Origin: Pseudomonadota bacterium
GTDB taxonomy: Bacteria > Pseudomonadota > Alphaproteobacteria > Rhizobiales > Hyphomicrobiaceae
Reading direction: 5' to 3'
DNA length: 10,644 bases
Assembly (NCBI GenBank): GCA_003242645.1
Contig: QGVC01000100.1
Coordinates: 1-10,644, forward strand
A model generated the notes under the pieces. It had not been told where the DNA came from, made no database searches, and saw only the letters and a list, made by a program, of their open reading frames with translations. Within the stretch, counting starts at the first letter, position 1. Every line of letters begins with the position of its first letter. The position numbers and the translations under genes were made by a program. Shown piece by piece: positions 1 to 7,397 of the stretch.

Positions 1-173
1 CGCTTGCCCCTGGTTCGGGCGCTGAGGATGTTCATCTCAAGGCGGAGGCTGGCGTAACTTTGGGCATGAGCTCCGGCACAACCCTGCAGGCGACCGGCGC
101 GGTGCAGGAAGGGAGCAGCAATAGCGGCGACGTGTGGAGCGGCCGTCTTCAACTGAAGGTGCCGCTGAAGTAG
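1..173 (+). CDS. C-terminal fragment of a probable outer-membrane beta-barrel (autotransporter-like) protein
   Basis: An open frame (codons in phase from base 3) enters from the left edge and ends at a TAG at 171-173, giving 56 residues. The fragment is rich in Gly, Ser and Thr and alternates polar and hydrophobic residues (for example VHLKAEAGVTLGM and GRLQLKVPLK). That pattern suits antiparallel beta strands. The ending, a GD-x-W-x-G-x-L-x-L-x-VPL-x arrangement, resembles my recollection of the last strand of autotransporter beta-barrel domains in alphaproteobacteria. Family assignment from so short a tail is tentative, and any beta-rich surface protein could look like this. It converges on the molybdate permease, with 43 bases between the two stops. 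I found no convincing hairpin-plus-U-tract terminator in that gap. Confidence 0.4.
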   Translation, partial: LAPGSGAEDVHLKAEAGVTLGMSSGTTLQATGAVQEGSSNSGDVWSGRLQLKVPLK

Positions 174-216
174 CCCCCGGGTCCGCGAGTTCAGTTGATC
201 TTAGACCTCCAACTTC

Positions 217-1377
217 TCAACTCTTCGCTTGCTGACCAAGCGCGCGAAGAAGCACCCCTCTCACTAGCTCCGCACAGCTGCCGGCAAGCAACCCCCAGAA
301 CGGATCAGCCCAGACGGTAACAGCCGCCGCCAGAGCAATCACTGGCCAACAGGACGGCTTCGCATCGAAGAGCCGTCGCGTTATCGCAAGCTCGCCCGCA
401 GCGACCAGTAACAGCGCTCCCAGCCCCGCAGCAGGAATTGCGGCCAGTGCAGCTAATCCCATCTCCCCTGGTGCGAGAGCGAGGGCCAGCAGCATCAATC
501 CCATAACTAGCGGGGCCGTCCCGCTACGTGCGCCGAAGCGATAGTGAGCGGCCAATCCTCCGGCGCCGTGACACATGGGAAGTGCACCGAAGGGTGCGAG
601 CAGAAGATTGGCGAGACCGCTCGTGAGCGAAAGCCGAGCAGGGGTCACATGAGCGGCGCGATCCTTGAAGTAATCGCCCGCAAGCAAGGCCGTCAGCAGA
701 ACAGCGTTGGTCAGTGTCAAAGAGAGCTGCGGCAGTGCGAGCAAGGTAAAGGCGCGCTCCAATTCAGCGGGCGTGGGCCAGGAGGGGATTGATATCGCAG
801 CAGGCGTCACCACCTCGACCAGGTCGGTGCCGGGTGCATTGAAAAGGTGTCCGAGAGCGATCGCCAGAACCAGCCCAATGAGGGCGGCGGGATAGTCTGT
901 CATAAACAACAAGACAACCAGCACGCAGAGAACCGTCCCACCGAGAAGAGGGGCAGTAGCGATGAGGTCGAGACTGACCAGGGCGAGCGCCAGACCTAGC
1001 CCCAATTGCAGCCCCGCGAGCACCGACTGTGGGACGACCCGGGCGAGCCGCGTTATCCAGCCCGTCGCGCCCAGCACCAGCAAAGCCGCGCCAATCATGA
1101 TCCCACTGGCCGCAAGGCTCGCCTGAGTGATTTCGGTCGTGAGCAGCACCGCCGCCACGGCTTTCATCGGCTGCACGGGAATCGGCAGCCGATAGACGAG
1201 CGCGGTCGCGATGTAAAATAGCCCAAAGCTGACCAGCACAGGTGTCGGGGCCAGTCCGGCCACGGCTATCGCGCCGAGCGTGAGAGGCAGCAGCGTACCA
1301 AGGTCGCCAAGCGCACCGCTCAGCTCCCGTACGTTGCATACGAACCTTTCGCCTCTCTGCTCCATGTCGAAGCTCAT
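217..1377 (-). CDS. MOT1-family molybdate (or sulfate-like oxyanion) permease
   Basis: A polytopic inner-membrane protein of 386 residues that probably imports molybdate. Two motifs characteristic of the MOT1 branch, which is related to SulP transporters, are visible: PIPVQPMKAVAA at residues 65-76 and FGALPMCHGAGG at about 263-274, followed by YRFGARSG. Most of the rest is hydrophobic helices separated by short loops. The family usually has a short N terminus before the first helix (here ELSGALGDLGTLLPLTLG), as obtained by starting at the ATG at 1375-1377. A second ATG at 1363-1365 is equally possible because neither has a clear Shine-Dalgarno. The frame stays open back to a GTG at 1546-1548, but those 57 codons look non-coding and have no ribosome site. 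The gene diverges from cysG. A molybdate permease fits the molybdoenzyme encoded 6 kb away. Sulfate as substrate cannot be excluded by sequence alone. Confidence 0.85.
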   Translation of the reverse strand: MSFDMEQRGERFVCNVRELSGALGDLGTLLPLTLGAIAVAGLAPTPVLVSFGLFYIATALVYRLPIPVQPMKAVAAVLLTTEITQASLAASGIMIGAALLVLGATGWITRLARVVPQSVLAGLQLGLGLALALVSLDLIATAPLLGGTVLCVLVVLLFMTDYPAALIGLVLAIALGHLFNAPGTDLVEVVTPAAISIPSWPTPAELERAFTLLALPQLSLTLTNAVLLTALLAGDYFKDRAAHVTPARLSLTSGLANLLLAPFGALPMCHGAGGLAAHYRFGARSGTAPLVMGLMLLALALAPGEMGLAALAAIPAAGLGALLLVAAGELAITRRLFDAKPSCWPVIALAAAVTVWADPFWGLLAGSCAELVRGVLLRALGQQAKS

Positions 1378-1682
1378 TTCATAGACGCATTGCCGGGTGT
1401 CCAGCTCCGCGCCGACCGCACCTTGAAAGGACGCAAGCGACCCAGACGCGGTGAGTCGAGCGCGTACAGGGATACTAGCCGGTGTCAGGGCCCTAACAAA
1501 ACACACCTGGATACAGTTTCGCCCTAGCAAATTAGCCGGGAGGAACACCGATATCGGGCAATATGTTTGCTTTTTTCGCCTTCCAATTGCTTCTCAATAG
1601 AAAAAACATCTCAATTGGGCTAACTTGCGACTGACTTCGTCCGGCCTCTCCGCGGCCAACCCTCACGCCAGGGCACTTCTCG
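1378..1682. promoter_or_regulatory. Divergent intergenic region between molybdate permease and cysGJI
   Basis: About 305 bases separate the likely permease start from the cysG ATG, and both transcripts should start here. The part nearest cysG (about 1555-1620) is clearly AT-richer than the surrounding genes and contains a T-run, an A-run and a CCAATTG/CAATTGG dyad. The permease-proximal part (1378-1548) can be read as open on the - strand but looks like GC-rich non-coding sequence. I could not assign a confident -35/-10 pair, and no known riboswitch fold was recognised. Confidence 0.45.
1583..1618. repeat. Inverted repeat CCAATTG-N22-CAATTGG upstream of cysG
   Basis: The 7-base arms at 1583-1589 and 1612-1618 are perfect reverse complements, separated by 22 bases. 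A direct repeat, TCTCAAT, also occurs at 1592-1598 and 1609-1615 inside and overlapping the same element. The repeat centre lies about 80 bases before the cysG ATG, a plausible place for a regulator of sulfur assimilation such as a LysR-type protein. No regulator can be named from the sequence. Because CAATTG is itself a palindrome, two short AT-rich copies could occur by chance. Confidence 0.35.
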
Positions 1683-3167
1683 ATGCGCTACTTCCCAGCG
1701 TTCGTAAACGTCACCGGTCAACACGTCGTCGTCGTGGGCGGCGGCGAGAAGGCGGCGCAGAAATTGCGTCTGCTCCTCAAGACTGAGGCCGCCATCACGG
1801 TCGTCGCCCCAGAAATCGCCGATGAAGTTCGGGAGCTCGCTGCGGTTAGTGCCAAGGTGACGCTGGTCGAAGAGCCGTTCACTCCCGAACACCTTATCGG
1901 TGCGCGTCTCGTTTTTGTGGCGACCGATGAAGCAGCGTTTGCCGCAGAAGCCGCGAGGGCAGCGCGCGAGCGCGGCATTCCGGTGAACGTGGTCGACCGA
2001 CCGGATCTGAGCAGCTTCATTGTTCCTGCCCTCGTCGACCGAGATCCGATCGTCGTCGCCATCGGCACCGAAGGTGCCTCCCCCATTTTGGCGCAGGAAA
2101 TCCGCGGCAAGCTCGAAGCGTGGCTGCCCGCTCATTTCGGCCGTCTTGGTCGTGCCGCTGCGCGGTTACGGCCAAAGGTGCAGGAACTGATTGCCGACTT
2201 CGATATACGCCGCCGGCTCTGGAACGCGCTGCTCAAGGGGCCTTGGCGCAGGTCGGTGCTCGCCGGCGATGAAGTTCAGGCGGAGCTCGATTTCGAGGAT
2301 ACCGTTCACCGTATCAAGAATGGACGTGCGCCCCAGGGCCGGGTTTCGCTGGTCGGTGCGGGTCCCGGCGATCCGGATCTCCTGACGCTTCGCGCTCAGC
2401 AAAGGCTTCAGGAAGCAGATGTCATTGTAATCGACGGACTCGTTGCGCCGGAAATTCTGGAGCACGCCCGCCGTGATGCGAAACGCATTCGTGTCGGTAA
2501 GGCTGGGTATGGGACGGCTGTCGCGCAGTCCGAAATCAACCAGATCCTCATTCGCGAGGCGCGCCAGGGCCAACACGTCGTGCGGCTCAAAGGCGGTGAC
2601 CCGTTTATTTTCGGCCGCGCTGTTGAGGAAATGACTGCGCTACGCGCGGCAGGCATTCCGGTCGAAATCGTGCCCGGTATAACAGCCGCTCACGCCTGCG
2701 CGGCGAGTGCCGAGCTGCCGCTGACGCAGCGTGAGCGAATCCGCCAGTTTTCAGTTGTGGCAGGCGCTACGGCGGACGGCCTGCCAGACCTGGATTGGAA
2801 AGCGCTGGCACGTCCCGGACAAGCATTCGCGATTTACATGGGCGTGCACAACGCGCCCGCGTTGACGAAAGAGCTCTTGGCCCACGGCGCCGATCCGGAA
2901 ACCAACGTTGTTATCGTCGAAAATGGAACGCGGGCGAATGAGCGCGCTATCGAAACGCGTCTGGCCGATTTGCCAGCGGCCATTTCGGAAAGATCGATCC
3001 GTGGACCTTCGATCATTTTCGTCGGATTGAGTTGGGACGCGGCGAATCTCACGCGGCCTTCCTGGGTGGAGGTTTTCGAACGCGATGAGACCGAAAGCGA
3101 GAGCGCGAAACAGCGGAAGCCGACGCCCGAGGATATTGCCGCCTCTCTTTATTGGGTCGCCGGCTGA
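1683..3167 (+). CDS. cysG: Siroheme synthase CysG (trifunctional)
   Basis: A cytoplasmic enzyme of 494 residues that turns uroporphyrinogen III into siroheme by methylation, NAD-dependent dehydrogenation and iron insertion. Residues 1-150 form the precorrin-2 dehydrogenase/ferrochelatase part, with the nucleotide-binding VVVVGGGEKAAQK at about 15-27 and Asp105 in NVVD, matching the catalytic Asp104 of enteric CysG. From residue 220 comes the SAM-dependent uroporphyrinogen methyltransferase: GAGPGDPDLLT (225-235), Asp251, Lys273 in VGKAGYG, RLKGGDPFIFGR (301-312), PGITAA (331-336) and Met386 in YMG. The serine phosphorylated in the Salmonella enzyme (Ser128) aligns with Thr129. A tail of about 30 polar residues follows the last domain. 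The first in-phase ATG gives the family-typical N terminus, although its ribosome site is weak. It heads an operon with the sulfite reductase genes, the main consumers of siroheme here. Confidence 0.95.
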   Translation: MRYFPAFVNVTGQHVVVVGGGEKAAQKLRLLLKTEAAITVVAPEIADEVRELAAVSAKVTLVEEPFTPEHLIGARLVFVATDEAAFAAEAARAARERGIPVNVVDRPDLSSFIVPALVDRDPIVVAIGTEGASPILAQEIRGKLEAWLPAHFGRLGRAAARLRPKVQELIADFDIRRRLWNALLKGPWRRSVLAGDEVQAELDFEDTVHRIKNGRAPQGRVSLVGAGPGDPDLLTLRAQQRLQEADVIVIDGLVAPEILEHARRDAKRIRVGKAGYGTAVAQSEINQILIREARQGQHVVRLKGGDPFIFGRAVEEMTALRAAGIPVEIVPGITAAHACAASAELPLTQRERIRQFSVVAGATADGLPDLDWKALARPGQAFAIYMGVHNAPALTKELLAHGADPETNVVIVENGTRANERAIETRLADLPAAISERSIRGPSIIFVGLSWDAANLTRPSWVEVFERDETESESAKQRKPTPEDIAASLYWVAG

Positions 3168-3210
3168 CGAACGCTAGCCGCCATCGATCGCAGTTCTCGC
3201 GGAGATAACG

Positions 3211-4998
3211 ATGTCGAACGTTGCCTTGGTGCCAAGCTACGCTCCGTTTTCGCGAGAAGACATTGCAGCCCTCAATAAGATCGTCAGCAAATCGAGCCGC
3301 GAGCAGCGCGCCTGGCTCGCAGGCTTCCTTGCTGGACTTGATGCAGCCGCCAATGCCGCGGCCCAGCCCGCACCCGCTGCACCGCCGCGCGCCAAGGTGC
3401 CGCTCACTATTCTCTATGCAAGCGAATCGGGAAATGCGGAGGGCCTTGCTCTCGCAGCGAAATCGGCAGCCGCCAAGCAGGGCTTCGACGTCCGTGTGCA
3501 CGACATGGCCGACGTCGATCTTTCGGTGCTGACCAAAGCCAAGAACGTCCTCATTTACGCCGCGACTTGGGGTGAAGGCGACCCGCCGCAGCGTGCGCAG
3601 GCCTTCTATTCCGCGTTGATGGATGAAAGCGCTCCGCGGCTGGACGGCGTGCGCTATGCCGTGCTCGGCCTTGGTGACAGCGCCTACGTGAACTTCTGTG
3701 AAACGGCAAAACGCATAGATGCAAGGTTGGAAGAGCTCGGAGCTGTGCGCGTTGCCGAGCGCGCCGATCTCGACACCGACTTCGCCCGACACGCACCGGA
3801 CTGGACCGCTCGAACCCTTGCGCAATTCAAGCCCGCAGATACTCCGCAAACGGGAACCATCGTGCACGTGGACTTCGGGCACGGTCAGCACGCGGATGCT
3901 GCCGAAGCTCCGGCGTTTACGGCCGAACGGCCTCTGGAAGCCGAGATCACAACGCTTATCAATCTCAACGGCACCGGCTCGACACGCGAGACATGGCATG
4001 TGGAGCTGGCGACGGATGTGAAGGGTTTCAGCTATCAGCCCGGTGATGCTATCGGAATCGTGCCGGAAAATGACCCTGAGCTTGTCGCTCACATACTCGA
4101 TGTGACGGGGCTCACCGGCAACGCTGAGTTGGCCGAATATCTCAGGACAGAAGCCGACATCACAACGCTCTCGCGGCCATTGGTCGAAAAGTATGCCAAG
4201 CTCACCCGCCGCAGCGATGTCGCGGCGTTAGCAGCGGATATCGAGGCATTTCTCGCCTTCGCCGCTGATAGGCAGCTCATCGACCTCCTCGCAGCCTACC
4301 CAGAAAAGCTCTCCCCCGATCAGCTCAAGAGCCTGCTCCGTCCACTGCCACCTCGCCTTTATTCAGTGGCATCAAGCCCTACGGCGCATCCTGGCGAAAC
4401 GCATCTGCTCATTGGCGCTGTGCGCTGGCAGTCGCACGGCACCGACCGGCGCGGCGTTGCGTCGACATTTGTGGCCGATCGGCGCAAGCCGGGGGATACG
4501 CTGAAAATTTACGTGAAGCCCAATCGTCATTTCCGCCTTCCGGAGGATGACAGTCGACCAATCATCATGATTGGCGCGGGTACTGGCATTGCACCATTCC
4601 GTAGCTTCGTGGCGGAGCGGGCGGCCTTAGGCGCTACGGGCAAGAGTTGGCTTTTCTTCGGCGAGCGGAATTTCACCTACGATTTTCTCTATCAGCTCGA
4701 ATGGCGGGAGCATTTGGCCAACGGAACGTTGACGCGGATCGATGTGGCCTTCTCCCGCGATCAACCCGAAAAGATTTACGTCCAACACCGCCTTTGGGGG
4801 CGGCGCGAGGAGGTCCGCCGCTGGATCGCTGATGGTGCGCACATTTACGTGTGCGGCGACGAGAAAAAAATGGGCCGCGACGTCGATGCCATGCTGGCAC
4901 GCATTCTGGCGGAGCCCAAGGGCGGCGATCTCGAAACGGGCAAAGCAGAGCTTGCCGCGCTTGCCAAGGTTGGGCGCTATCAGCGCGACGTCTACTGA
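3211..4998 (+). CDS. cysJ: Sulfite reductase [NADPH] flavoprotein alpha subunit
   Basis: The 595-residue diflavin reductase component of assimilatory sulfite reductase. It takes electrons from NADPH through FAD and FMN to the CysI hemoprotein in the cytoplasm. An N-terminal segment ([23 protein letters not shown], about 21-43) is typical of CysJ and is followed by an Ala/Pro linker. The flavodoxin domain spans about 65-205, with [10 protein letters not shown] (69-78), [10 protein letters not shown] (117-126) and LGLGDSAY (152-159) for FMN binding. The ferredoxin-reductase part has RLYSVASSP (382-390) and GVASTF (415-420) for [15 protein letters not shown] (455-466) and CGD (548-550) for NADPH, and the conserved RYQRDVY end. 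The start is supported by GGAGA at 3201-3205, 5 bases before the ATG. It lies 43 bases after cysG and 29 before cysI, so co-transcription is likely. Length is close to the enteric protein. Confidence 0.95.
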   Translation: MSNVALVPSYAPFSREDIAALNKIVSKSSREQRAWLAGFLAGLDAAANAAAQPAPAAPPRAKVPLTILYASESGNAEGLALAAKSAAAKQGFDVRVHDMADVDLSVLTKAKNVLIYAATWGEGDPPQRAQAFYSALMDESAPRLDGVRYAVLGLGDSAYVNFCETAKRIDARLEELGAVRVAERADLDTDFARHAPDWTARTLAQFKPADTPQTGTIVHVDFGHGQHADAAEAPAFTAERPLEAEITTLINLNGTGSTRETWHVELATDVKGFSYQPGDAIGIVPENDPELVAHILDVTGLTGNAELAEYLRTEADITTLSRPLVEKYAKLTRRSDVAALAADIEAFLAFAADRQLIDLLAAYPEKLSPDQLKSLLRPLPPRLYSVASSPTAHPGETHLLIGAVRWQSHGTDRRGVASTFVADRRKPGDTLKIYVKPNRHFRLPEDDSRPIIMIGAGTGIAPFRSFVAERAALGATGKSWLFFGERNFTYDFLYQLEWREHLANGTLTRIDVAFSRDQPEKIYVQHRLWGRREEVRRWIADGAHIYVCGDEKKMGRDVDAMLARILAEPKGGDLETGKAELAALAKVGRYQRDVY

Positions 4999-5013
4999 CG
5001 GCGACATTACGAC

Positions 5014-5020
5014 GAGAAAG
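5014..5020 (+). promoter_or_regulatory. Ribosome binding site that fixes the cysI start
   Basis: GAGAAAG lies 7 bases before the ATG at 5028-5030. The reading frame is open further upstream into cysJ as far as 4851, but the 59 extra codons would be arginine-rich sequence overlapping cysJ and have no counterpart in the sulfite reductase family. The ATG at 5028 gives the family-typical N terminus and length. Confidence 0.6.
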
Positions 5021-5027
5021 CTGCGTC

Positions 5028-6773
5028 ATGAGCGATTTTCAAAACGACAGGCGCTCGAAGAACGAGCACATCAAGGAAAGCAGCCGATATCTGCGAGGCT
5101 CGATCGCCGAAGGCCTCGCCGAGGCTGTAACGGGTGCAATTTCCGAAGACGACGCGCAGCTCGTCAAGTTCCACGGCTCCTATCTGCAGGATAACCGCGA
5201 TCTCCGTCCAGAGCGCGCGAAAAAGAAGCTAGAAAAAGCCTACATGTTCATGATCCGCGTGCGCGTGCCCGGTGGCTTGGCCACGGCCGCTCAGTGGCTC
5301 GCTATGGACGACATCGCCTCGACTTATGCCAATGGCACGCTGCGTCTGACGACGCGGCAGGCGTTCCAATTTCACGGCGTCATCAAGTCGAACCTGAAGC
5401 GTACGATGCAGGCCATCAATCAGAGTCTGCTCGACACGCTCGCCGCCTGCGGTGACGTGAACCGCAACGTCATGGCGACGGCCAATCCGTATCTCTCGGA
5501 TGTGCACAAGGCGGCTTACGATCTCGCGAAGGCCATCAGCAATCATCTGCTGCCGCGCACGCGCGCATATCACGAGATCTGGCTTGATGGCGAGAAAGTC
5601 GAGATCAAAGAAGGAGGAGCGGCGCCGGATGAGGAGCCGATTTACGGCCGTCATTATCTACCGCGAAAATTCAAAACCGTTGTGGCCGTGCCGCCCGATA
5701 ATGACGTCGACGTTTTCGCCCACGATCTCGGGTTCATTGCAATTGTCGAAGATGGTCGCCTTGTGGGCTGGAACGTAACCGTCGGCGGCGGAATGGGCAT
5801 GACGCACGGCGAGCCCGACACTTTCCCGCGCACCGCTGATTTGCTCGGTTTCTGCTTACCGGAGCAGGCGGTGGATGTGGCCGAGAAAGTTGTCACGGTG
5901 CAGCGAGACTGGGGTAACCGCGAATCGCGCAAGCACGCGCGCCTTAAATACACGATTGAAAAGTACGGGCTCGAAGCCTTCCGCGCCGAGGTGGAGGCGC
6001 GGCTCGGCTACCGTCTTGGCGAACCGCGGCCATTCACGTTTACGCACACCGGCGACAAAATCGGCTGGCGCAGGGGTGCCGACAAGCGCTGGCATTTGAC
6101 GCTCTACATCGAGAACGGCCGCGTTAAGGACGTGCCCGGCGCGACGCTGAAGAGCGCTCTGCGCGAAATCGCGGAAACGCAAAAAGTCGATTTCATTCTG
6201 ACACCGAACCAGAACCTCATTTTGGCGCGCGCCACTGCTAAGGCGAAAGCGGCGATCGATGCAATCTTGGCCAAGCACGGCGTCGCGCCCGGTCAGCTCT
6301 CGGGCCTTCGACGCAACGCAATGGCCTGCGTGGCGCTTCCGACCTGCGGCCTAGCGTTGGCGGAAAGCGAGCGATATCTGCCGCGTCTCGTGAGCCAGCT
6401 GGAGGAAAGCCTGGAGCGCGCAGGTCTGCGTGATGACGATATCGTCATCCGTATGACAGGCTGCCCGAACGGCTGCGCCCGCCCCTATCTCGCCGAGATC
6501 GGCCTCGTCGGGCGCGGCCCCGACACATACAATCTTTACCTGGGCGCGGCTTTCGACGGCACGCGGCTCAACAAGCTCTATGCCCAGGACGTGCGGGAGG
6601 CGGAGATCATTGCGCTGCTGGATCCGCTATTTCAGCGCTACGCAAAGGAGCGCAAAGGCGGTGAGCGCTTCGGTGACTTCCTCATCCGCGCGGGCATCAT
6701 CGCGCCGACGCCAGCGGGGCGCGAGTTTCATGAAAACGTGAGGTTGGCTACGCCTGAAAAGAAGTTGCTGTAG
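5028..6773 (+). CDS. cysI: Sulfite reductase [NADPH] hemoprotein beta subunit
   Basis: A 581-residue siroheme and 4Fe-4S enzyme that carries out the six-electron reduction of sulfite to sulfide with electrons from CysJ. The cluster and siroheme ligands are all present: Cys434 and Cys440 in ACVALPTC, and Cys479 and Cys483 in TGCPNGC, the same numbers as in the E. coli protein. Substrate and siroheme contacts are also visible: Arg79 in RVRVPGG, the NRNVM segment at 145-149, and Lys214 and Lys216 in [15 protein letters not shown] (109-117) and RDWGNR (293-298) are further family signatures. The protein is slightly longer than enteric CysI (570 residues), partly from a C-terminal tail (residues 563-581, ending TPEKKLL). 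Sulfite rather than nitrite is inferred from the overall match and the adjacent flavoprotein. No cysH follows, so the supply of sulfite is encoded elsewhere. Confidence 0.95.
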   Translation: MSDFQNDRRSKNEHIKESSRYLRGSIAEGLAEAVTGAISEDDAQLVKFHGSYLQDNRDLRPERAKKKLEKAYMFMIRVRVPGGLATAAQWLAMDDIASTYANGTLRLTTRQAFQFHGVIKSNLKRTMQAINQSLLDTLAACGDVNRNVMATANPYLSDVHKAAYDLAKAISNHLLPRTRAYHEIWLDGEKVEIKEGGAAPDEEPIYGRHYLPRKFKTVVAVPPDNDVDVFAHDLGFIAIVEDGRLVGWNVTVGGGMGMTHGEPDTFPRTADLLGFCLPEQAVDVAEKVVTVQRDWGNRESRKHARLKYTIEKYGLEAFRAEVEARLGYRLGEPRPFTFTHTGDKIGWRRGADKRWHLTLYIENGRVKDVPGATLKSALREIAETQKVDFILTPNQNLILARATAKAKAAIDAILAKHGVAPGQLSGLRRNAMACVALPTCGLALAESERYLPRLVSQLEESLERAGLRDDDIVIRMTGCPNGCARPYLAEIGLVGRGPDTYNLYLGAAFDGTRLNKLYAQDVREAEIIALLDPLFQRYAKERKGGERFGDFLIRAGIIAPTPAGREFHENVRLATPEKKLL

Positions 6774-7059
6774 CAAGAACTTTACCTTTTCCAGGGCTCA
6801 TTCTCTGGATGCGGCTTGGGGCAATCCCGGGTGAGCCACGCATCCACGAGGACCTGGAGCAACGCCATTTTCAGCGCAAAGGCTTTTGATACGTTGCGGC
6901 GCCGATGCACATCGGTGCTGTTCGGTTCGATCGCCCACTTCCTATCTCTTCTCGTCTCCTCGGTGACCGCTCCTGATCCAATCCAACCCAATTTCTCGAC
7001 TCGAGATATTCGAAATTGGCCCGCGGAGCATTCTGCTGAAATCAAGTCTAAGATTTAAC

Positions 7060-7084
7060 TTTTGCAAACCGCGGGCTTGCAAAA
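7060..7084. repeat. Perfect 8-bp inverted repeat TTTTGCAA-N9-TTGCAAAA
   Basis: The arms at 7060-7067 and 7077-7084 are exact reverse complements around a 9-base GC-rich core that contains the palindrome CCGCGG. No U-run follows on either strand beyond the arms themselves, so this looks more like a protein-binding dyad than a terminator. An AT-armed terminator for transcripts leaving cysI cannot be excluded. It lies about 315 bases before the formate dehydrogenase start, far for a classical activator site. Confidence 0.4.
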
Positions 7085-7209
7085 ACCTACCTATTTCCAG
7101 ACGCGCTATCCGCAGGGCGCGCAGCCACTGGACGAACTCCTTCAGTCATTATCGTGTCCGCCCGCAGAAGTAACGAACGTCAAATTCATTTCTTGACTCT
7201 GGCATTTGA

Positions 7210-7253
7210 TAACTTGATTGAAGGCAATTCTTGTTTTTGCACTATTCAAGTTA
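7210..7253. repeat. Perfect 8-bp inverted repeat TAACTTGA-N28-TCAAGTTA
   Basis: The arms at 7210-7217 and 7246-7253 are exact reverse complements separated by 28 bases. They sit in the AT-rich zone about 150-190 bases before the formate dehydrogenase start, where an upstream activator could bind. The left arm overlaps two closely spaced TTGAT words (7206-7210 and 7214-7218). No regulator can be named. Confidence 0.35.
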
Positions 7254-7330
7254 ACCTAATAGCCATTCACGAACAATGTGTTGAAAATAGATGTTTTTTC
7301 GCAATTCACGCAGAATTTTACGGCATGACA

Positions 7331-7344
7331 TTGACCGAAATCAG
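7331..7344. promoter_or_regulatory. Possible FNR/FixK-like site TTGAC-N4-ATCAG
   Basis: The sequence matches the FNR/FixK consensus TTGAT-N4-ATCAA at 8 of 10 half-site positions, and lies 53 bases before the ATG of the formate dehydrogenase gene. Oxygen-responsive control would suit a respiratory formate dehydrogenase. The placement does not fit the usual -41.5 centre with an obvious -10 element. The same TTGACC could equally be a -35 hexamer paired with TAACCT (7355-7360, 18-base spacer). Either reading is weak. Confidence 0.25.
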
Positions 7345-7382
7345 ATTTTCAGCCTAACCTAAAATCACTCCCAGGCCCCTTC

Positions 7383-7388
7383 AGGAGG
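7383..7388 (+). promoter_or_regulatory. Strong Shine-Dalgarno of the formate dehydrogenase alpha gene
   Basis: AGGAGG is a full-consensus site, 9 bases before the ATG at 7398. It fixes the start that yields the twin-arginine signal peptide. Confidence 0.75.
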
Positions 7389-7397
7389 AAACAACTC

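Larger units (their letters stand above)
6774..7397. other. Long intergenic region before the formate dehydrogenase operon
   Basis: 624 bases without a gene I can support. The left part (6774-7058) has gene-like GC content and short open frames on both strands: 87 codons on - at 6782-7045, beginning at TTG, and 80 codons on + at 6816-7058. Neither resembles a family I know, and they may be the eroded remains of a gene. A weak TCCAG/CTGGA hairpin (6790-6809) follows cysI without a U-tract, so it is not a clear terminator. The right part (about 7180-7397) is markedly AT-richer and holds dyads, a TTGAT-rich segment and the leader of the formate dehydrogenase gene. The promoter for that operon should lie here. 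Confidence 0.5.

Noticed and set aside
1378..1548. A 57-residue N-terminal extension of the molybdate permease starting at GTG 1548
   Set aside because: There is no ribosome site, the composition is unlike the family, and the protein is of usual length without it. The segment overlaps the divergent promoter region.
3049..4092. A 347-residue - strand open frame opposite cysG and cysJ
   Set aside because: It is a shadow caused by high third-position GC on the coding strand. Its translation is rich in Arg, Cys and His without domain character, and it overlaps the well-supported cysJ.
4851..5027. Upstream extension of cysI into cysJ
   Set aside because: The 59 codons are an out-of-phase reading of cysJ with Arg-rich content. 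The ATG at 5028 has a ribosome site and matches the family N terminus.
6790..6809. An intrinsic terminator after cysI
   Set aside because: The TCCAG/CTGGA stem has only 5 bp with a 10-base loop, and no U-tract follows.
7199..7245. A sigma-54 promoter (GG/GC pair near TGGCAT or GGCAAT with TTGCA)
   Set aside because: The GG and GC elements are 14 or more bases apart instead of the required 10, so the fit fails.
7154..7357. A 67-residue + strand open frame in the formate dehydrogenase leader
   Set aside because: It has no ribosome site, an AT-rich promoter-like composition, and no recognisable motif.
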